Assembly (NCBI RefSeq): GCF_040807025.1
Contig: NC_090943.1
Location: forward strand, 118,991,900-119,055,899
Source: Struthio camelus
Lineage: Eukaryota > Chordata > Aves > Struthioniformes > Struthionidae
DNA: 64,000 nt
Direction of reading: 5' to 3'
Shown in pieces: positions 52,001 through 62,292 of this stretch. The notes under the pieces are model-generated. The model worked only from the letters and a program-made list of their open reading frames with translations. It did not search any database and was not told the origin of the DNA. Position numbers and translations under genes: made by a program. How positions within the stretch are numbered: the first letter of the stretch is position 1; each line of letters starts with the position of its first letter.

Positions 52001-55000
52001 CGTTTTAAATATTGACTTGTAAACGCCTTTTATACCCAATGAAAAGAATTATAAAATAAAGATTTAGCAATAAGTATTCTAACATTCAAGAATTAAGATT
52101 GCCGGTTTACCTGTTTCAAGAGTCTTGTTATTTTTGGCTATATATTTTATTTAAGAGACACATGCTCAGAAGGGACATTATCTGCACTGTCCTGTAAGCA
52201 AGATTTCCTTGGACGTATTTCACATAGCATGTGAACAAATGCATACAGAACATTAAGAGGAAATAAAAGACCAGATGCATAAACATATAGAAGGAAAAAT
52301 AAACTAGTCCCAGTGCTGAGTTAAAGTTACTGCTGTTACCATGGAAGTAGACAGTAGGTCCCAAATGAATGAACAACATATCTCCAAGCACTGATAAGAC
52401 ATCCCATTTCTCAGCAAACCAAGCCCTTCTCCTTTCTTTACAAAAACAGGAATTATCATACAACCATAAAGAATGGTAAACAGAAATTAAATTAGTATAG
52501 GAATATCTAAATGTGCTGTTACTTTGGAAAAGGTATCATGCATAAAATGAGTAATGCTTATAATAAAACTCATACTGTTTCCACCTTTAACATGTAGAAA
52601 TTGCTATTCAACTGGCCAAATCAAGAGAGGTGGCTGCGGCCTAAAAGAGATAGATATATAACCTTCAAAGACAGTCTTCATGGCTTTCAAAAATATCGCA
52701 ACTACATATTTAAGCAGAAGCCTGCAGGGGAAATATCTTTTCCTTAGAAAATTTATGCTACTTAAAATCTAAACATTTTCCTTCTTCCCTTCATTAAACA
52801 AGTTTAATAATCCTGAACCTCAATGTACAGTTGAATGTGCCCAACTATCAGCTTCATGATATTGAAGCTAACTGCGCACGATTATACTTCTAGACAAGAT
52901 GGAACAATTTCAAGGTATCCAAAAAACAACTGTTCCCCTCCTCCCCAATTACTAGTTATATTAAAAATACATTGCATCATAGCCAACAAATCCTTTCTGC
53001 GTAAGTTGCCTTATGCACAGATCTAGCCTCAGAACTCACTACAAGCTGGACAACTGAAAACTGCCAGAAGAGGGGAAGAGATATGGGATTCAGTGAAACG
53101 ACATTACTCCCAAAGGAAGAGAGGGAAACATGAGCTACAGACAAAAGCAAGAGTATCTCAGCAGATCACAGCAATAAGACAGCAGTACAAGGAAAAAAAC
53201 AACCCAGGAATATATATGTAAAACGAAAGAGTGGCAGCTTGTAAGGAAAAAAAAAAAAAAAGACAGACTTTTATACAGGTTGTTAGATAAGTCGTTGAAG
53301 CAAGCCTGGAGTTTCTATGTCACAGTGGCTCAACAGCAGCTTACTAGTACATGGTGAGAAAAAATTGGCTATTTCTGCATCTATGAGGAGTCTGAGAAAT
53401 TACCCCATAATTTTATCTGAGCTGGCAGAGGCCATGCTATGAGGTTGCTTTTTCCCTCAACTGCATGAAGTTTCAAACATCTGCTTAAATTTCTACCATA
53501 GGTTAGACATAAGATTTGTGAAGAAAAGCACTGTCTTATTAGACCAATGATTACAGCTGACCCCTTATCTTCACCTTTGCTTTATCTCCCTACCCCACCT
53601 GCCCTAGAAAAAGATGTGTTTTCATAAAAATCTTCTCTAGCTCTGAAACCTAAGTAGCAAGCTTCAAAGATACATACATGAAAAAAGAAACTGCTTTGAG
53701 TTTAATGGCATATGGTAATCAGATCTCAGCAAAAGTAACTGGTACCTGTTAAGGCATTGCAGGCTTTAGTCAGAGAAATAAAAGATCATCAGGGCAGGGA
53801 GTGGGAGGCACAAGCAAACAAATTATTATTCCTGAAACATGGCTGGGAAACATGAGAAACTTAAGAGTGCACCACAGAATCAGTTAGTATTTTATCTGAT
53901 ATCTCTATTCAGTTTACGGTTGTTATTTTTCCAGCTTATTTTTTGTACATATTTTGCCACTTTTCCTTAAGGATCAGTGCAGATCAGAGATCAAGAGAGT
54001 GTTATGTGAAAAGTGTTTGCCCACTGTTAATTGCCTGTTTCTGTCTTTGACCATTATTGACAGAGAATTATTTATGCTGTGTCATTAAGTTTCATTTATA
54101 TAGTTCCACAAAAGCAGTTGATGTGCTGAATAAAATATATTATGACAAGCTCATATGTAGGATCTATGAATTTTAGTGATTCTACTTTTTTTTTTTTTTT
54201 ATTGTGGTGATTTACAGGATGTATTGGAAGGTTTTATATCTGCTGCTGAGTAAGAGTCTGCTTCAATCTGGCACATACTGGTGCTGGTCTGCTGGGAGGT
54301 TGCTTCCAATGCACAATTTAGGAAAGTTGGCTGAGAAAATTCCTGAAAAGGTAGGATCTTCTTTCAGTACACCTAACTGTTTAATGATTTCCATACATTT
54401 CAGGCTAGTAAGGCAAGAGACAACAGAGGTACCGAATGAAATAAGGGTTTATTTTTGCTCTGAAATTCTTACATTGTACTTCAGCAACTTAAAAAGTTCT
54501 CTGTAGGCTGCTGAGAGATATTGTGAGCACTCTCCTCAGAACAAATGTGTGGTTGTATATTGAACCGGTTTCTCTGTGTGTTTTGAACAGTTTCTGGTTC
54601 TGGGCATGTGCATGCTTTAACTTGTGTGCCTTGTACATTATAGTTCATATCTGCTATTTTTGTTGATGGCAATAGCATCCAGAAGGTAAATGCAGATAAT
54701 CGAGAAACAATTTAAAAGACAATTATTGAATGTAATATAATTTTAACTACTGTCTAGTATTATAGCCCACATGACAAAAGCTGTCTGCTATGCCTTTGCT
54801 GTGCCAAAATAATATGGTTATTTAAAATCTTTTCCTAGAAGGTACTAACATTTTCTTCTGGTAGCTGAGGTGATACCGTAATTGATGACGATATTACTCT
54901 CGAAGTGAATTTACAGTTTTCAGTAATTCAATCTGTATTAGTTTGCTGAAGAAAAAGTGACTGAGATGACTTGATTACAATAAACAATACTTTCACAGGA

Positions 55001-58000
55001 AGAAATGATCAGGCATGTATGAGCTCTTTAATCCAGCAAAAACATGCAACAATGCAGATGCTACAGCCAGAGATTCGAACAGGTCACTTAATCACCGAAT
55101 CAAAGAATCAAGTGAAATGTAGAACTTTATCTTGGATTCTTCAAATCAGAATAGGATGCCTTTGCACAAAGTATATATTAGCCTAATTAGGCTTGACTAA
55201 ATGCCAAGAAAACTAGGTGAAATTTAATTACATACATACGAAGAGGTAAGACTAAATGATTCTAAGTATTCTAAGTAAAACAGTAAAATACCACTAATAC
55301 TAAAGATTTAATTATAAATTAGTGAAGTGTTCTTTAACATGTGAAGTTCTAATGAGGAAAAGACTTATCCTGGATCCCCCTCTATGTCCTAGTCTCTATG
55401 AATGAAGTTTTTCAATCTACTAGTCAACTTCCCTCTACTGGCAAGGACAATCAGTTTAAAGAATTACATTCCTTTATGTTTCTGAAAGTCAGTAACCAAA
55501 TAGAGAAGAAATAATCTATCTACATATCAGTAAGAGAAGGCTACAATATATGTTAAACCTCCACAAAACATGACTAGGTGCAAGATCAACTTTGAAACTG
55601 GAGGAAAATATGCTTCTTTAGATCCATTGCTCATGGAACTAACTGTATTTTTCTTAAAGCACTTACAATTTCAGCTGATCCTCGGTCAAAAGGAAACTCG
55701 ATTGTACTGACTTTTCCATGAAACTGTGGGATCTCTGTATCATCATCATCACTGGGACTCTTTATTTTTGCTATTATCCTGCCAACTAAATCAATTCCAG
55801 TACGGTTGTTGTATTCATCCTGTAAGTAAAAAGATAAAGAGGCTAGTTTGGATCATGAACAGGAACTGTAAAAATTTGCTTATATATACTATCACACTAA
55901 GGATCACAAGATGTTTCTATTCTATAATTCTCCCACGGGTTCTCAAATTCTTTCTTCTCTATTTGTTAGTGAATATTTGAAGTTTGAGGAACCTAAATTT
56001 TTATTATGTGAGCTTCTATGAGAAGCTGTATCCTGGAAATAAAATCACATATAACAGCACAAGTTTCTCTTCACATTGTTTTCCCACTAGAATCTACTTT
56101 TGAAACGTTTTTTTCTTTCCAACAAGAAGTCAGTTTCAATTGAGATGCACCGCATGTTTCATTTTTAGCCATTTCTATGGCATAAACCAAAATACAATAT
56201 ACATAAAACAAGATATATGTCTTATACTGAAAGTCATTGATTTACATCTTTGTTGTGAAATTAATCTGCCAGTCTGTGCAACAAGGCCCGTCAAAAGAGG
56301 ACTTGATGTGAGAGGGCAACAATGTATCTACAATATAGCAGAATATCACACAAACTTAATTCTGCAACTTTGTCTACCAAAATTACCAGACAGCATAAAA
56401 AAGAACGTTTAGCATGCTGTATGATACAGGTGCAGGAGGGCACAAAACAGAGAAATCAGAGGCTTGCTTTTGTAGACACATCTGGATTTGGAGATTGCTG
56501 AGGAGGTCCAGCATGACTGAAATCACTCTTGTGAAAACTTCCATTGACATTGAGTCTATTAAAAAAGCTTTAATGAAATCTATTTATTCAGATAACACAC
56601 TCTCTTCAAACCTATGAACTGAAAGGATGCCCATCTGGAGAAAATTTTTTGATGGAACAGTCAGTGTATATATTTGTATAAGTGATTCATGTATCTTATG
56701 CTTGACTGACAATCAATCTCCCCATTTAAATCTACCTGGGCAAAAAGAAATAAGACTCCTGAAAGTCAAAAGTTGTGAACTATTCTGACACTCTGACTGT
56801 CTTTGTCTCTCTTTGTATACACACACCAGGGTTCTCATTCTGTGGGTCCTGTGATGGTCTGGGGCTGTCTTCGGTTCTCTGAGGCAAAGGGGTTATCCTC
56901 GGAAAACTGGTATTTTTCTTTTGGGTAAGGAGAGATGGAAGCTGCCCTCAACAGAAGTCAGTTATTCCTAAATTTTCACTCAGAACCACAGTAACCTGCA
57001 ATTGCAAATCTTCAGTGCGAGTCTCCTATGTTGTTAATCGATGAGGTGAAAATCCAGTATTTTGAAGAATTATTTTTAAGCATTAAAAAATATATATATT
57101 TGAATAGGGTTTTAGGTTTCTTTTAATCATTCAAAATAAAATGAAAATTTAAAGATTTTCACTATATTCAATTACATTTTAACACAATTGCATTTTAACA
57201 TGCAGCAATACCTTACAGCAAAATTCATCACATTTTTAGCATGCTTACATAGTAATTATGATTTTGTATTGAAGTACACTTACCATTACATGGAGGTGTA
57301 AATCCTTGACCAGTGTACGACTAGTAACAGTTCGAACATTGGAAACTGCTGGAGTAGCTGGTAAAGAATCAGGTAACAAGCGTACTGGATCATTAGGTAC
57401 AACTTCAACTATAATCTAGAAGAAGAGGAAGGAAGAATAAAAGAAAATTAAAAAGACTGATATAATTCACCGCAATTCATCTGCACATATAGGTTGCTCA
57501 AAAAATACTGAAAACAAACGCATGTGAAATCTACTGACCGTCTTGAAATAAATTAGCGTGACCGTGAGAGAGTTCTGTTAGTTCACAAATTACTCAGTTT
57601 TATGATTTTTAGTTAAAAAAAAAAAAAGCTAACAAAAACATATCTTGAAAATCAACTCTTCGAAATCAGTCACTATTAAAATAAAAACATAATTTTTCGC
57701 AAACCTTGCAAGCGAAAGTATCGATATTCTATATCTGTAAGTAGCACAACATTTCTCCTAGATGACTCTGTACTACATGTTCTTGGCTACACGTAATTAA
57801 TTATAGATTCAAACCTGGTCACTGCTGAGCGTATTTGTCTTATCCATTGCAAAAGTAAACTGGATACTGTAAGTCCCCGCTCTCTCGGGAATCACTTTAT
57901 CCCTAAAAGTATATAAAAAAATTAATATTCAAGTATGCAAGGTATGCAAGCAATTCAAATTCTGAGTAGTCCTGCTAACTACTACTTAGGGTCCTGCTGA

Positions 58001-61000
58001 GGCATGAAGTACTTTAATACTCCTCCATAATAACCTTCAGCAAGAATGCCACCAAAAATTCTCAAGAACCCTTTAAGAACAAGGCGTTTGGAGACACAGA
58101 TGAGGAAAGACTCCTTCAAAGGCTTATAATCTCTACTAGTTGACAGGAAGTTTATCACAGCCCTAGTATTCAGAAATCTGCCAGCCTACTTCGTTTTCAC
58201 GTTCCATCTAATAAATTCTCATAAAGGTACTGCAACAGAACACAGGGTTGTTTACATCTACAACAACAACAAAAGATTCACTTCAAATTTAATCATTTGG
58301 AATTTAAATAAAATCTGAGTAGCAGATTCCTCCTCTTAGTGAGCATGAGAAGTTGGGTAACTGGGATGACTGGCAAAGGTTGAGTATCATGAACAGAGAG
58401 AGGGAAAAAAAAAAGTTTTCATTTGACCTTACAGCATTCTACAGTGCAAACTACTGGCAAAGAACTCGTAATATCAAAATACAAAGGAAAGATAGATGTC
58501 TGCACTTCTGCTCACAGAAACATAACTTCACCTAGTAAGGAAGGCCACACAGTCTCTGGAAGACAAGAGATCTAATCTGCTGCAGTATTCACTTATGAAA
58601 CTTTTGAGGAGATGCAAACAGTGTCTAACTAAGATTCAAACATTTCTCTGGGAGGATATCACTCTTGAATTGGTTAGATTCTTGCTTTCAACACATGGCA
58701 TTATACCTACTGTATGAGTAATAATAGCAAGCTGTTTCCTCTTATTTCGTTTGGAAAAAGTAAGATAAAAGATTCCCTGGAACACTTAAATTAGTACAGA
58801 ATACAATCTCAAAGCTTTACATATTTGTAATCATTTTAATATATTACCTTAAACTCCCTTCTTCTTTACTTTCAGATTAAACAAATGTCAAATGTATCTT
58901 GGAAAGATATAGTCCTCATATGCATATGCATTGTATCACGCCAATTCCTAAATATTTCATAGCACTGTATCACACTAATTCTTGAACAGGTTGTCATTAT
59001 CAAATACTAAAGCATTTCTCCCAAATTCAGACTACTTTGTATACTAAGTTTTATTAGTAATTATAAAAATATATGCTGCTATACCTGAAGTAAAAGAAGC
59101 CATCTTCCTTGTCATCCTTCACTTTACTACAGCTAAGTGTTGTAACCTGAAAAGAATGATGCAAAAATGTAATGAAACATGCTTGAAAGTTAAAAGTACC
59201 TTATTCGTAATATGCTATAAAGCCTTACTGATTTGCTTTACTGATAGCATAAAGGAATTCAAGGAGGTCATCTATAATTTAAATGCTAGTTTTATTCTTA
59301 ATCCTTGGATTGTTTTCTTTGCAAAATTCAGGGTGGCTACTTTTAATGGTCTCCCTACTATTAATTAGCTTCTGCATAGTAGTAATGTTTTCATCATTAC
59401 TGTAGTATCAACATTAGAGGAGTCTGATAACTTACTCTTAAAAGTAGTAGAGCAGGTTTTGTTAAACAAACGTAATTGATGTGTAATACTCTAGAGCACT
59501 GACCGAAGTGAAACGAAGGGAAATTTCTACTGTGAAAACGTTTGCCCTATACCTGCATTTTGATATACATTTTTTAAAACAAATTTGGATGACTTACATC
59601 AATTGGCATTCTAGTTCCGCTGCTCTGTCCTTCCCACATTTTCATAGAAATCCGTGCTGGATTAATATTTTTAATAATGTTTTTGTCTTCAGAAAGAACA
59701 CTAACCATAAAATCTGCAGAATAAAAGAAAGAAATTCATGACATCCTGACAAAATTTTGTTTCACCCTCCTACTAGGGAGGGAAAAAAAAAACCACGCAA
59801 CACTCATATTTCAAACACAATCTAAACAACAAAAAATTCAAAATCAGACATGGAAAGCCCAGTCTTGTAATTAGATCAGGTAACAATTCTCACTTAGAAA
59901 AAAACACTGCTTTATGCAATGACTACTTTAAAAAAATCTCAGAATTCAAGTCTCCTTTCCCAGGTTAGCACCCTTATTAGAATAGCAAGCCAGGCTTCTT
60001 CTTGCTCTCAGGAAAGAGCAATCATTAGCCAGTTAAGCAGTTAGTTGCCTCCTTGCTCTAAGGATGGGAAATCCAGATCTCCTTCTTCCTACAAAATTGC
60101 TTTAGTCCCTGGACTACTGGATAAAGAGGCCCAGTAGTTAGAAAGAGATAGTACCAACACCACTATCATCCTCTCCTTCCGTCAGCCACATCGTAATAAG
60201 GACATAAGCTATGAGCCTGACATTGGCTACTTTTTACAGATTAGTATCACATACTTAAATCTATTAGAAGCCAGATACTGGTATACATGTTCCAACCCTT
60301 CATTTGCTGTTGTCTGACTTTGCAGTCAAAATACTGAATGATTAAAATCCCAGTCAGAAAACATCATCTTTTTCCAGCCATTCTATAGAAAGCTTAGTGA
60401 CCTAAAGAAAATGGAATCCAAACTAGGAAAAAACTACTCGAAAACTGTGCATCAAATACTTTGACACTATGATAACGTAGATTTCAAGCACATAGTTGAA
60501 GCTGCATTGTTAAATTAAAACAGAATTCTACACTTTAGGCAAGGATTGAGCTTTAATGTGTATGAAAAATTCAGGTATGACTTCCCTCAAGATGACAGGG
60601 CCTACCATTAGTGCACTATGTTCTGAGTCCATCAGTAAATGCAATAATTAGATGCTAATTAAATATGAAGCTGTTAATACGGGATTTAATAACAAACTTA
60701 GTAAAATGTAATATCAAATATATTTGATATTTTGTATTTGATATTTTAGCTCCTGAAGAAGTTGACTAAATTCTCTTCCTCTCTCAAAATGTGGTTGATT
60801 TATATTACATAAACAATGTCTTTTTCAAATGTAGTGTTACTGGATATTTCTCTGCTACTCTTAAATCTTTAAGTAAAAGCTCCTATTCACTGAAGTTTGA
60901 AAAATACGTTCTTCCATGTTCTCCATGAAATGGAAGCCTCTTTCAAGTCTTGTTCTACTTCCATTGTAACCTAGAGAAGACATCACATAACAAGTATGAC

Positions 61001-62292
61001 AGTTATCTTCATTCGTATGCTTCTCCTTTTTTTTATTGTCTCCTGATAGCAGCCAAGTTAGTCTTCTGTTTCTGTAACTGTGGCCAATGGAAGCCCTGAG
61101 TTTCTTGGAAGCCCTGTTGTTTCTTTGGGAAATTGCATTTAGGAATATTTTCTAAAACAGCAGAATTAGTACACTAGCCTCCTCTTACAGTCAAAGCTTT
61201 AGATGCAGAAAAATAATGGTAACAAGAGATCAGAATGTTTTATGTATTTCTTTTCAACAGATCAGATCTCCTCACAGAGCAAAAAAGAACAGGAAACAAC
61301 TTACAAATCTGTATACATATATCTGATCAGGAAAGTTGCATAATTTTTTAATATATATGTACAGACACATGCACACACACACACACACACAAATAAAAGA
61401 TGAAAGAAGCAAGAAAAAAGTTATGAGCACAAGCAGAAGAAATCACAGGAACTTGCGGAAGAAGCAGGTAAGGGACAGCTAATCCATCCTCTGGCTATCT
61501 TATTCTGTGCTGCAAAATGAAGCTTGAAACCCAAGAGGGCTGGTCACAGAGCACTTCAAAGCAAGGAAATCTCCATGGTGAAAAGTAAAAACAAACAAAA
61601 ATCCCCCAAACGCATGCACATACAAAAGCTGGCTTTTCTTCTGCTTGAATCCATAGAAATATCTACGGTTATGTTGTCTATAGAAAGGAAATTACTACAT
61701 CAAGATTAAGGTTAAAATGTTAGGAAGGGTAAGAACACATCAGCGTTTTATAGTAATACATAAAGAGCTTGCTCTGATTTCTGAATTCCAAAAATGAAAC
61801 ACAATCTCAAGGCTTAGGCCTAAAGCACTGGAAATCTGAAGTTTGTTTTTATGCCTGCCAGAGAATTCATTGCAAGCAGCCTGTGTTTCACTGAACTCCC
61901 ATTTGGTGCCTCTGTTTTTAAGAGGAAGAAAATTATTACATTACATCATATGGGACTGTTGAGGCCAATTTAACTGATATTTGTATAGCATTTAAAATTT
62001 TCTTCACAAGCAATTTTTGTTGTTCCAGTATAAACAATCAGCAAAAGAAAAAAAAAAAGGTTATAAGTGACACCTGATATTCGCTTTAAAAATAAACACC
62101 CTTTATTTTCGGGCTAGAAACAAATCCAAATTTGATTTTTATTTATTCTGGAGCTAAAATTGCAATATTAAAAGGTGAAATATAAAAAGTGAAAGATGCT
62201 GAAATGTGTTTTTTCTTTACTCTGTACTTACAGACAATAAACGAATATTGTTCCTGGACAACCAATGATAACAATTGTGCATGAATTTCAAG
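39939..62292 (-). CDS. SMCHD1: SMCHD1, 3' part: Ig-like repeats, coiled coils, SMC hinge and C-terminus
   Basis: SMCHD1 is a non-canonical SMC-family nuclear protein. The family has an N-terminal GHKL ATPase and a C-terminal hinge used for homodimerisation and nucleic-acid binding, and it represses chromatin in mammals. Sixteen exons join in phase on the minus strand: 59713-59598, 59146-59085, 57902-57815, 57415-57284, 55819-55667, 51881-51755, 51571-51452, 50006-49921, 48852-48730, 48464-48274, 47436-47327, 46003-45933, 44087-43916, 41906-41748, 41007-40890, 40053-39939. They give 646 residues. Residues 1-225 resemble beta-rich Ig-like repeats. About 227-320 form a charged coiled coil. About 324-540 form the hinge ([52 protein letters not shown]). 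About 519-570 form the returning coiled coil. A probable exon at 62292-62232 precedes them. All sites are GT-AG. The N-terminal half is outside the window. Confidence 0.93.
40890..41007 (-). CDS. SMCHD1: SMCHD1 penultimate exon (PPKRMRRE motif)
   Basis: 118 nt, acceptor TTTTTTCATAG, donor TATAG|GTAAGT. It encodes [20 protein letters not shown], then [18 protein letters not shown]. The PPKRMRRE segment is a recognisable conserved basic motif close to the C-terminus of the family. It leaves AG, completed to Ser by the last exon. Confidence 0.9.
41748..41906 (-). CDS. SMCHD1: SMCHD1 exon: coiled coil after the hinge
   Basis: 159 nt, acceptor TTCTTCAATTAG, donor CTGG|GTATGT. It encodes [20 protein letters not shown] and then a Lys/Glu/Gln-rich helix containing [20 protein letters not shown] and EQKLG. 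Heptad-like spacing of Leu/Ile marks a coiled coil that would return along the arm entering the hinge, as in SMC proteins. Confidence 0.92.
43228..43540 (+). other. exon-like plus-strand blocks inside an SMCHD1 intron
   Basis: Two short blocks carry good splice signals on the strand opposite SMCHD1: 43228-43268 (TTTCTAG before, GAAG|GTAAGT after) and 43458-43540 (TCTCTTTTTTAG before, CA|GTAAGA after). The second is open for 27 codons in one frame and has an acidic centre (VVDDSDEK). Their open frames do not join in phase with each other, so a coding gene is not supported. An antisense non-coding transcript or chance is more likely. Confidence 0.15.
43916..44087 (-). CDS. SMCHD1: SMCHD1 exon: hinge C-terminal part
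   Basis: 172 nt, acceptor ACCTGTGTAG, donor GATAG|GTGGGT. It encodes [20 protein letters not shown], then [20 protein letters not shown] and VFGAPMPK. This is the most recognisable SMCHD1 signature in the window; the glycine-rich run belongs to the hinge fold. Phase 0 in, phase 1 out. Confidence 0.95.
45885..45907. repeat. (AAT)n simple repeat
   Basis: About six AAT units just downstream of an SMCHD1 exon donor, in intron. A simple repeat. Confidence 0.7.
45933..46003 (-). CDS. SMCHD1: SMCHD1 exon: hinge core (71 nt)
   Basis: Acceptor TTTACATTTTCAG, donor AAAGAG|GTATGT. The first two bases complete Val, then [20 protein letters not shown] and RKE follow. A short, strongly conserved hinge exon. 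Phase 2-nt entry, phase 0 exit. Confidence 0.94.
46428..46444. repeat. (CA)n microsatellite
   Basis: About eight CA units in an SMCHD1 intron. Confidence 0.8.
47327..47436 (-). CDS. SMCHD1: SMCHD1 exon: hinge
   Basis: 110 nt, acceptor TTCTTTAACCAG, donor ACAG|GTAAAT. It encodes [20 protein letters not shown] and [16 protein letters not shown]. It joins the preceding DWNR and the following VFGMLL without a frame break. Confidence 0.94.
48274..48464 (-). CDS. SMCHD1: SMCHD1 exon: hinge N-terminal part
   Basis: 191 nt, acceptor CTTCTATGGCACAG, donor AACAG|GTAGAG. It encodes [36 protein letters not shown] and later [20 protein letters not shown]. This is the start of the hinge fold used in dimerisation by the family. 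Phase 0 entry. Confidence 0.95.
48730..48852 (-). CDS. SMCHD1: SMCHD1 exon: end of first coiled coil and entry to hinge
   Basis: 123 nt (41 codons, phase 0 both ends), acceptor TTCAATTCACAG, donor GGCAAG|GTGAGT. It encodes [20 protein letters not shown], then [20 protein letters not shown] and K. The RRTCTLPNY stretch is a recognisable family motif. Being symmetric, the exon could be skipped in frame. Confidence 0.93.
49040..49057. repeat. (TTA)n simple repeat
   Basis: About six TTA units followed by T/A-rich sequence, in an SMCHD1 intron. Confidence 0.7.
49921..50006 (-). CDS. SMCHD1: SMCHD1 exon: coiled coil
   Basis: 86 nt, acceptor TTATTGGTTTCAG, donor ACA|GTATGG. It encodes [20 protein letters not shown] and IDLPQTNT, a charged helix continuing the coiled coil toward the hinge. 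The donor is the weakest of the gene (GTATGG), but it keeps phase 0 with the next exon. Confidence 0.88.
50719..50735. repeat. poly(T) run
   Basis: Seventeen T on the plus strand in an SMCHD1 intron (similar runs at about 54186-54200, and A-runs at 40268 and 53249). I see no retroposon body attached. Confidence 0.7.
51452..51571 (-). CDS. SMCHD1: SMCHD1 exon: start of first coiled coil
   Basis: 120 nt, acceptor TTCTTCGTGTAG, donor GAAAT|GTAAGT. It completes an Asp codon, then encodes [20 protein letters not shown] and later [17 protein letters not shown]. Regular hydrophobic/charged alternation marks the coiled coil that leads to the hinge. Confidence 0.93.
51755..51881 (-). CDS. SMCHD1: SMCHD1 exon: end of Ig-like region
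   Basis: 127 nt, acceptor TTGTTTTATTAG, donor ACAATG|GTACAT. It encodes [20 protein letters not shown], then [20 protein letters not shown] and YN. The [13 protein letters not shown] junction with the next exon matches the family and marks the change from beta-rich repeats to coiled coil. Confidence 0.93.
55667..55819 (-). CDS. SMCHD1: SMCHD1 exon: Ig-like repeat
   Basis: 153 nt (51 codons, phase 0 both ends), acceptor TTTTTACTTACAG, donor GAAATT|GTAAGT. It encodes [36 protein letters not shown] and [15 protein letters not shown]. It contains a run of four Asp. It is preceded by a 1.5-kb intron and followed by a 3.8-kb one, the longest secure intron of the gene in this window. Confidence 0.93.
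57284..57415 (-). CDS. SMCHD1: SMCHD1 exon: Ig-like repeat
   Basis: 132 nt (44 codons, phase 0 both ends), acceptor CCTCTTCTTCTAG, donor GTAATG|GTAAGT. It encodes [20 protein letters not shown], then [20 protein letters not shown] and LHVM. The TPAVSNVR motif is conserved in the family. Confidence 0.94.
57815..57902 (-). CDS. SMCHD1: SMCHD1 exon: Ig-like repeat
   Basis: 88 nt, acceptor ATATACTTTTAG, donor GACCAG|GTTTGA. The first base completes Arg, then [20 protein letters not shown] and KTNTLSSDQ follow. The RDKV-PxxAGTY segment is typical of the repeats. The donor GTTTGA is weak, but no alternative keeps the frame. Confidence 0.92.
58259..59084 (-). other. SMCHD1: SMCHD1 intron segment
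   Basis: Intronic DNA between the exons ending at 59085 and starting at 57902. It includes the short (CAA)n run near 58260. Nothing else was recognised. The remaining SMCHD1 introns are similar: AT-rich, 0.18-3.8 kb, without named repeats beyond those listed. Confidence 0.6.
59085..59146 (-). CDS. SMCHD1: SMCHD1 exon: Ig-like repeat (62 nt)
   Basis: Acceptor ATCATTCTTTTCAG, donor TTCAG|GTATAG. It encodes [20 protein letters not shown] and leaves AG, completed to Arg by the next exon. The KEDG-FYFRDKV text is a family signature. Confidence 0.93.
59598..59713 (-). CDS. SMCHD1: SMCHD1 exon: Ig-like repeat (most 5' secure exon)
   Basis: 116 nt, acceptor TTTTATTCTGCAG, donor ATTGAT|GTAAGT. The first two bases (AT) complete a codon. 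Then it reads [38 protein letters not shown]. The ISMKMW motif and the exon phases fit SMCHD1. The preceding exon must end with a single base. Confidence 0.93.
59714..62231 (-). other. SMCHD1: SMCHD1 intron
   Basis: Intronic DNA between the most 5' secure exon and the probable exon at 62232-62292. A possible exon near 60980-60900 was considered and set aside. A (CA)n tract lies at 61371-61391. No other gene or named repeat was recognised. Confidence 0.55.
61371..61391. repeat. (CA)n microsatellite
   Basis: About ten CA units in an SMCHD1 intron. Confidence 0.85.
62232..62292 (-). CDS. SMCHD1: probable upstream SMCHD1 exon (61 nt)
   Basis: Acceptor AACATCTGCAG, strong donor GTCT|GTAAGTAC. 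It reads [20 protein letters not shown] and IV from the CAG onward, and leaves one T, which completes a Tyr codon with the AT of the next exon, exactly the phase needed. The alternating hydrophobic pattern ahead of FMVSV resembles the beta-strand before other repeats of this protein (LHLHVMDEYNN). The polypyrimidine tract is poor, so this is probable, not certain. Confidence 0.5.

Noticed and set aside
60900..60985. Possible SMCHD1 exon after acceptor TCTTCTCTAG, with frames of 20-30 codons
   Set aside because: The acceptor is good but donor candidates (GTATTT) are weak, and neither open frame resembles the Ig-like repeats. The 62232-62292 candidate fits better in phase and pattern.
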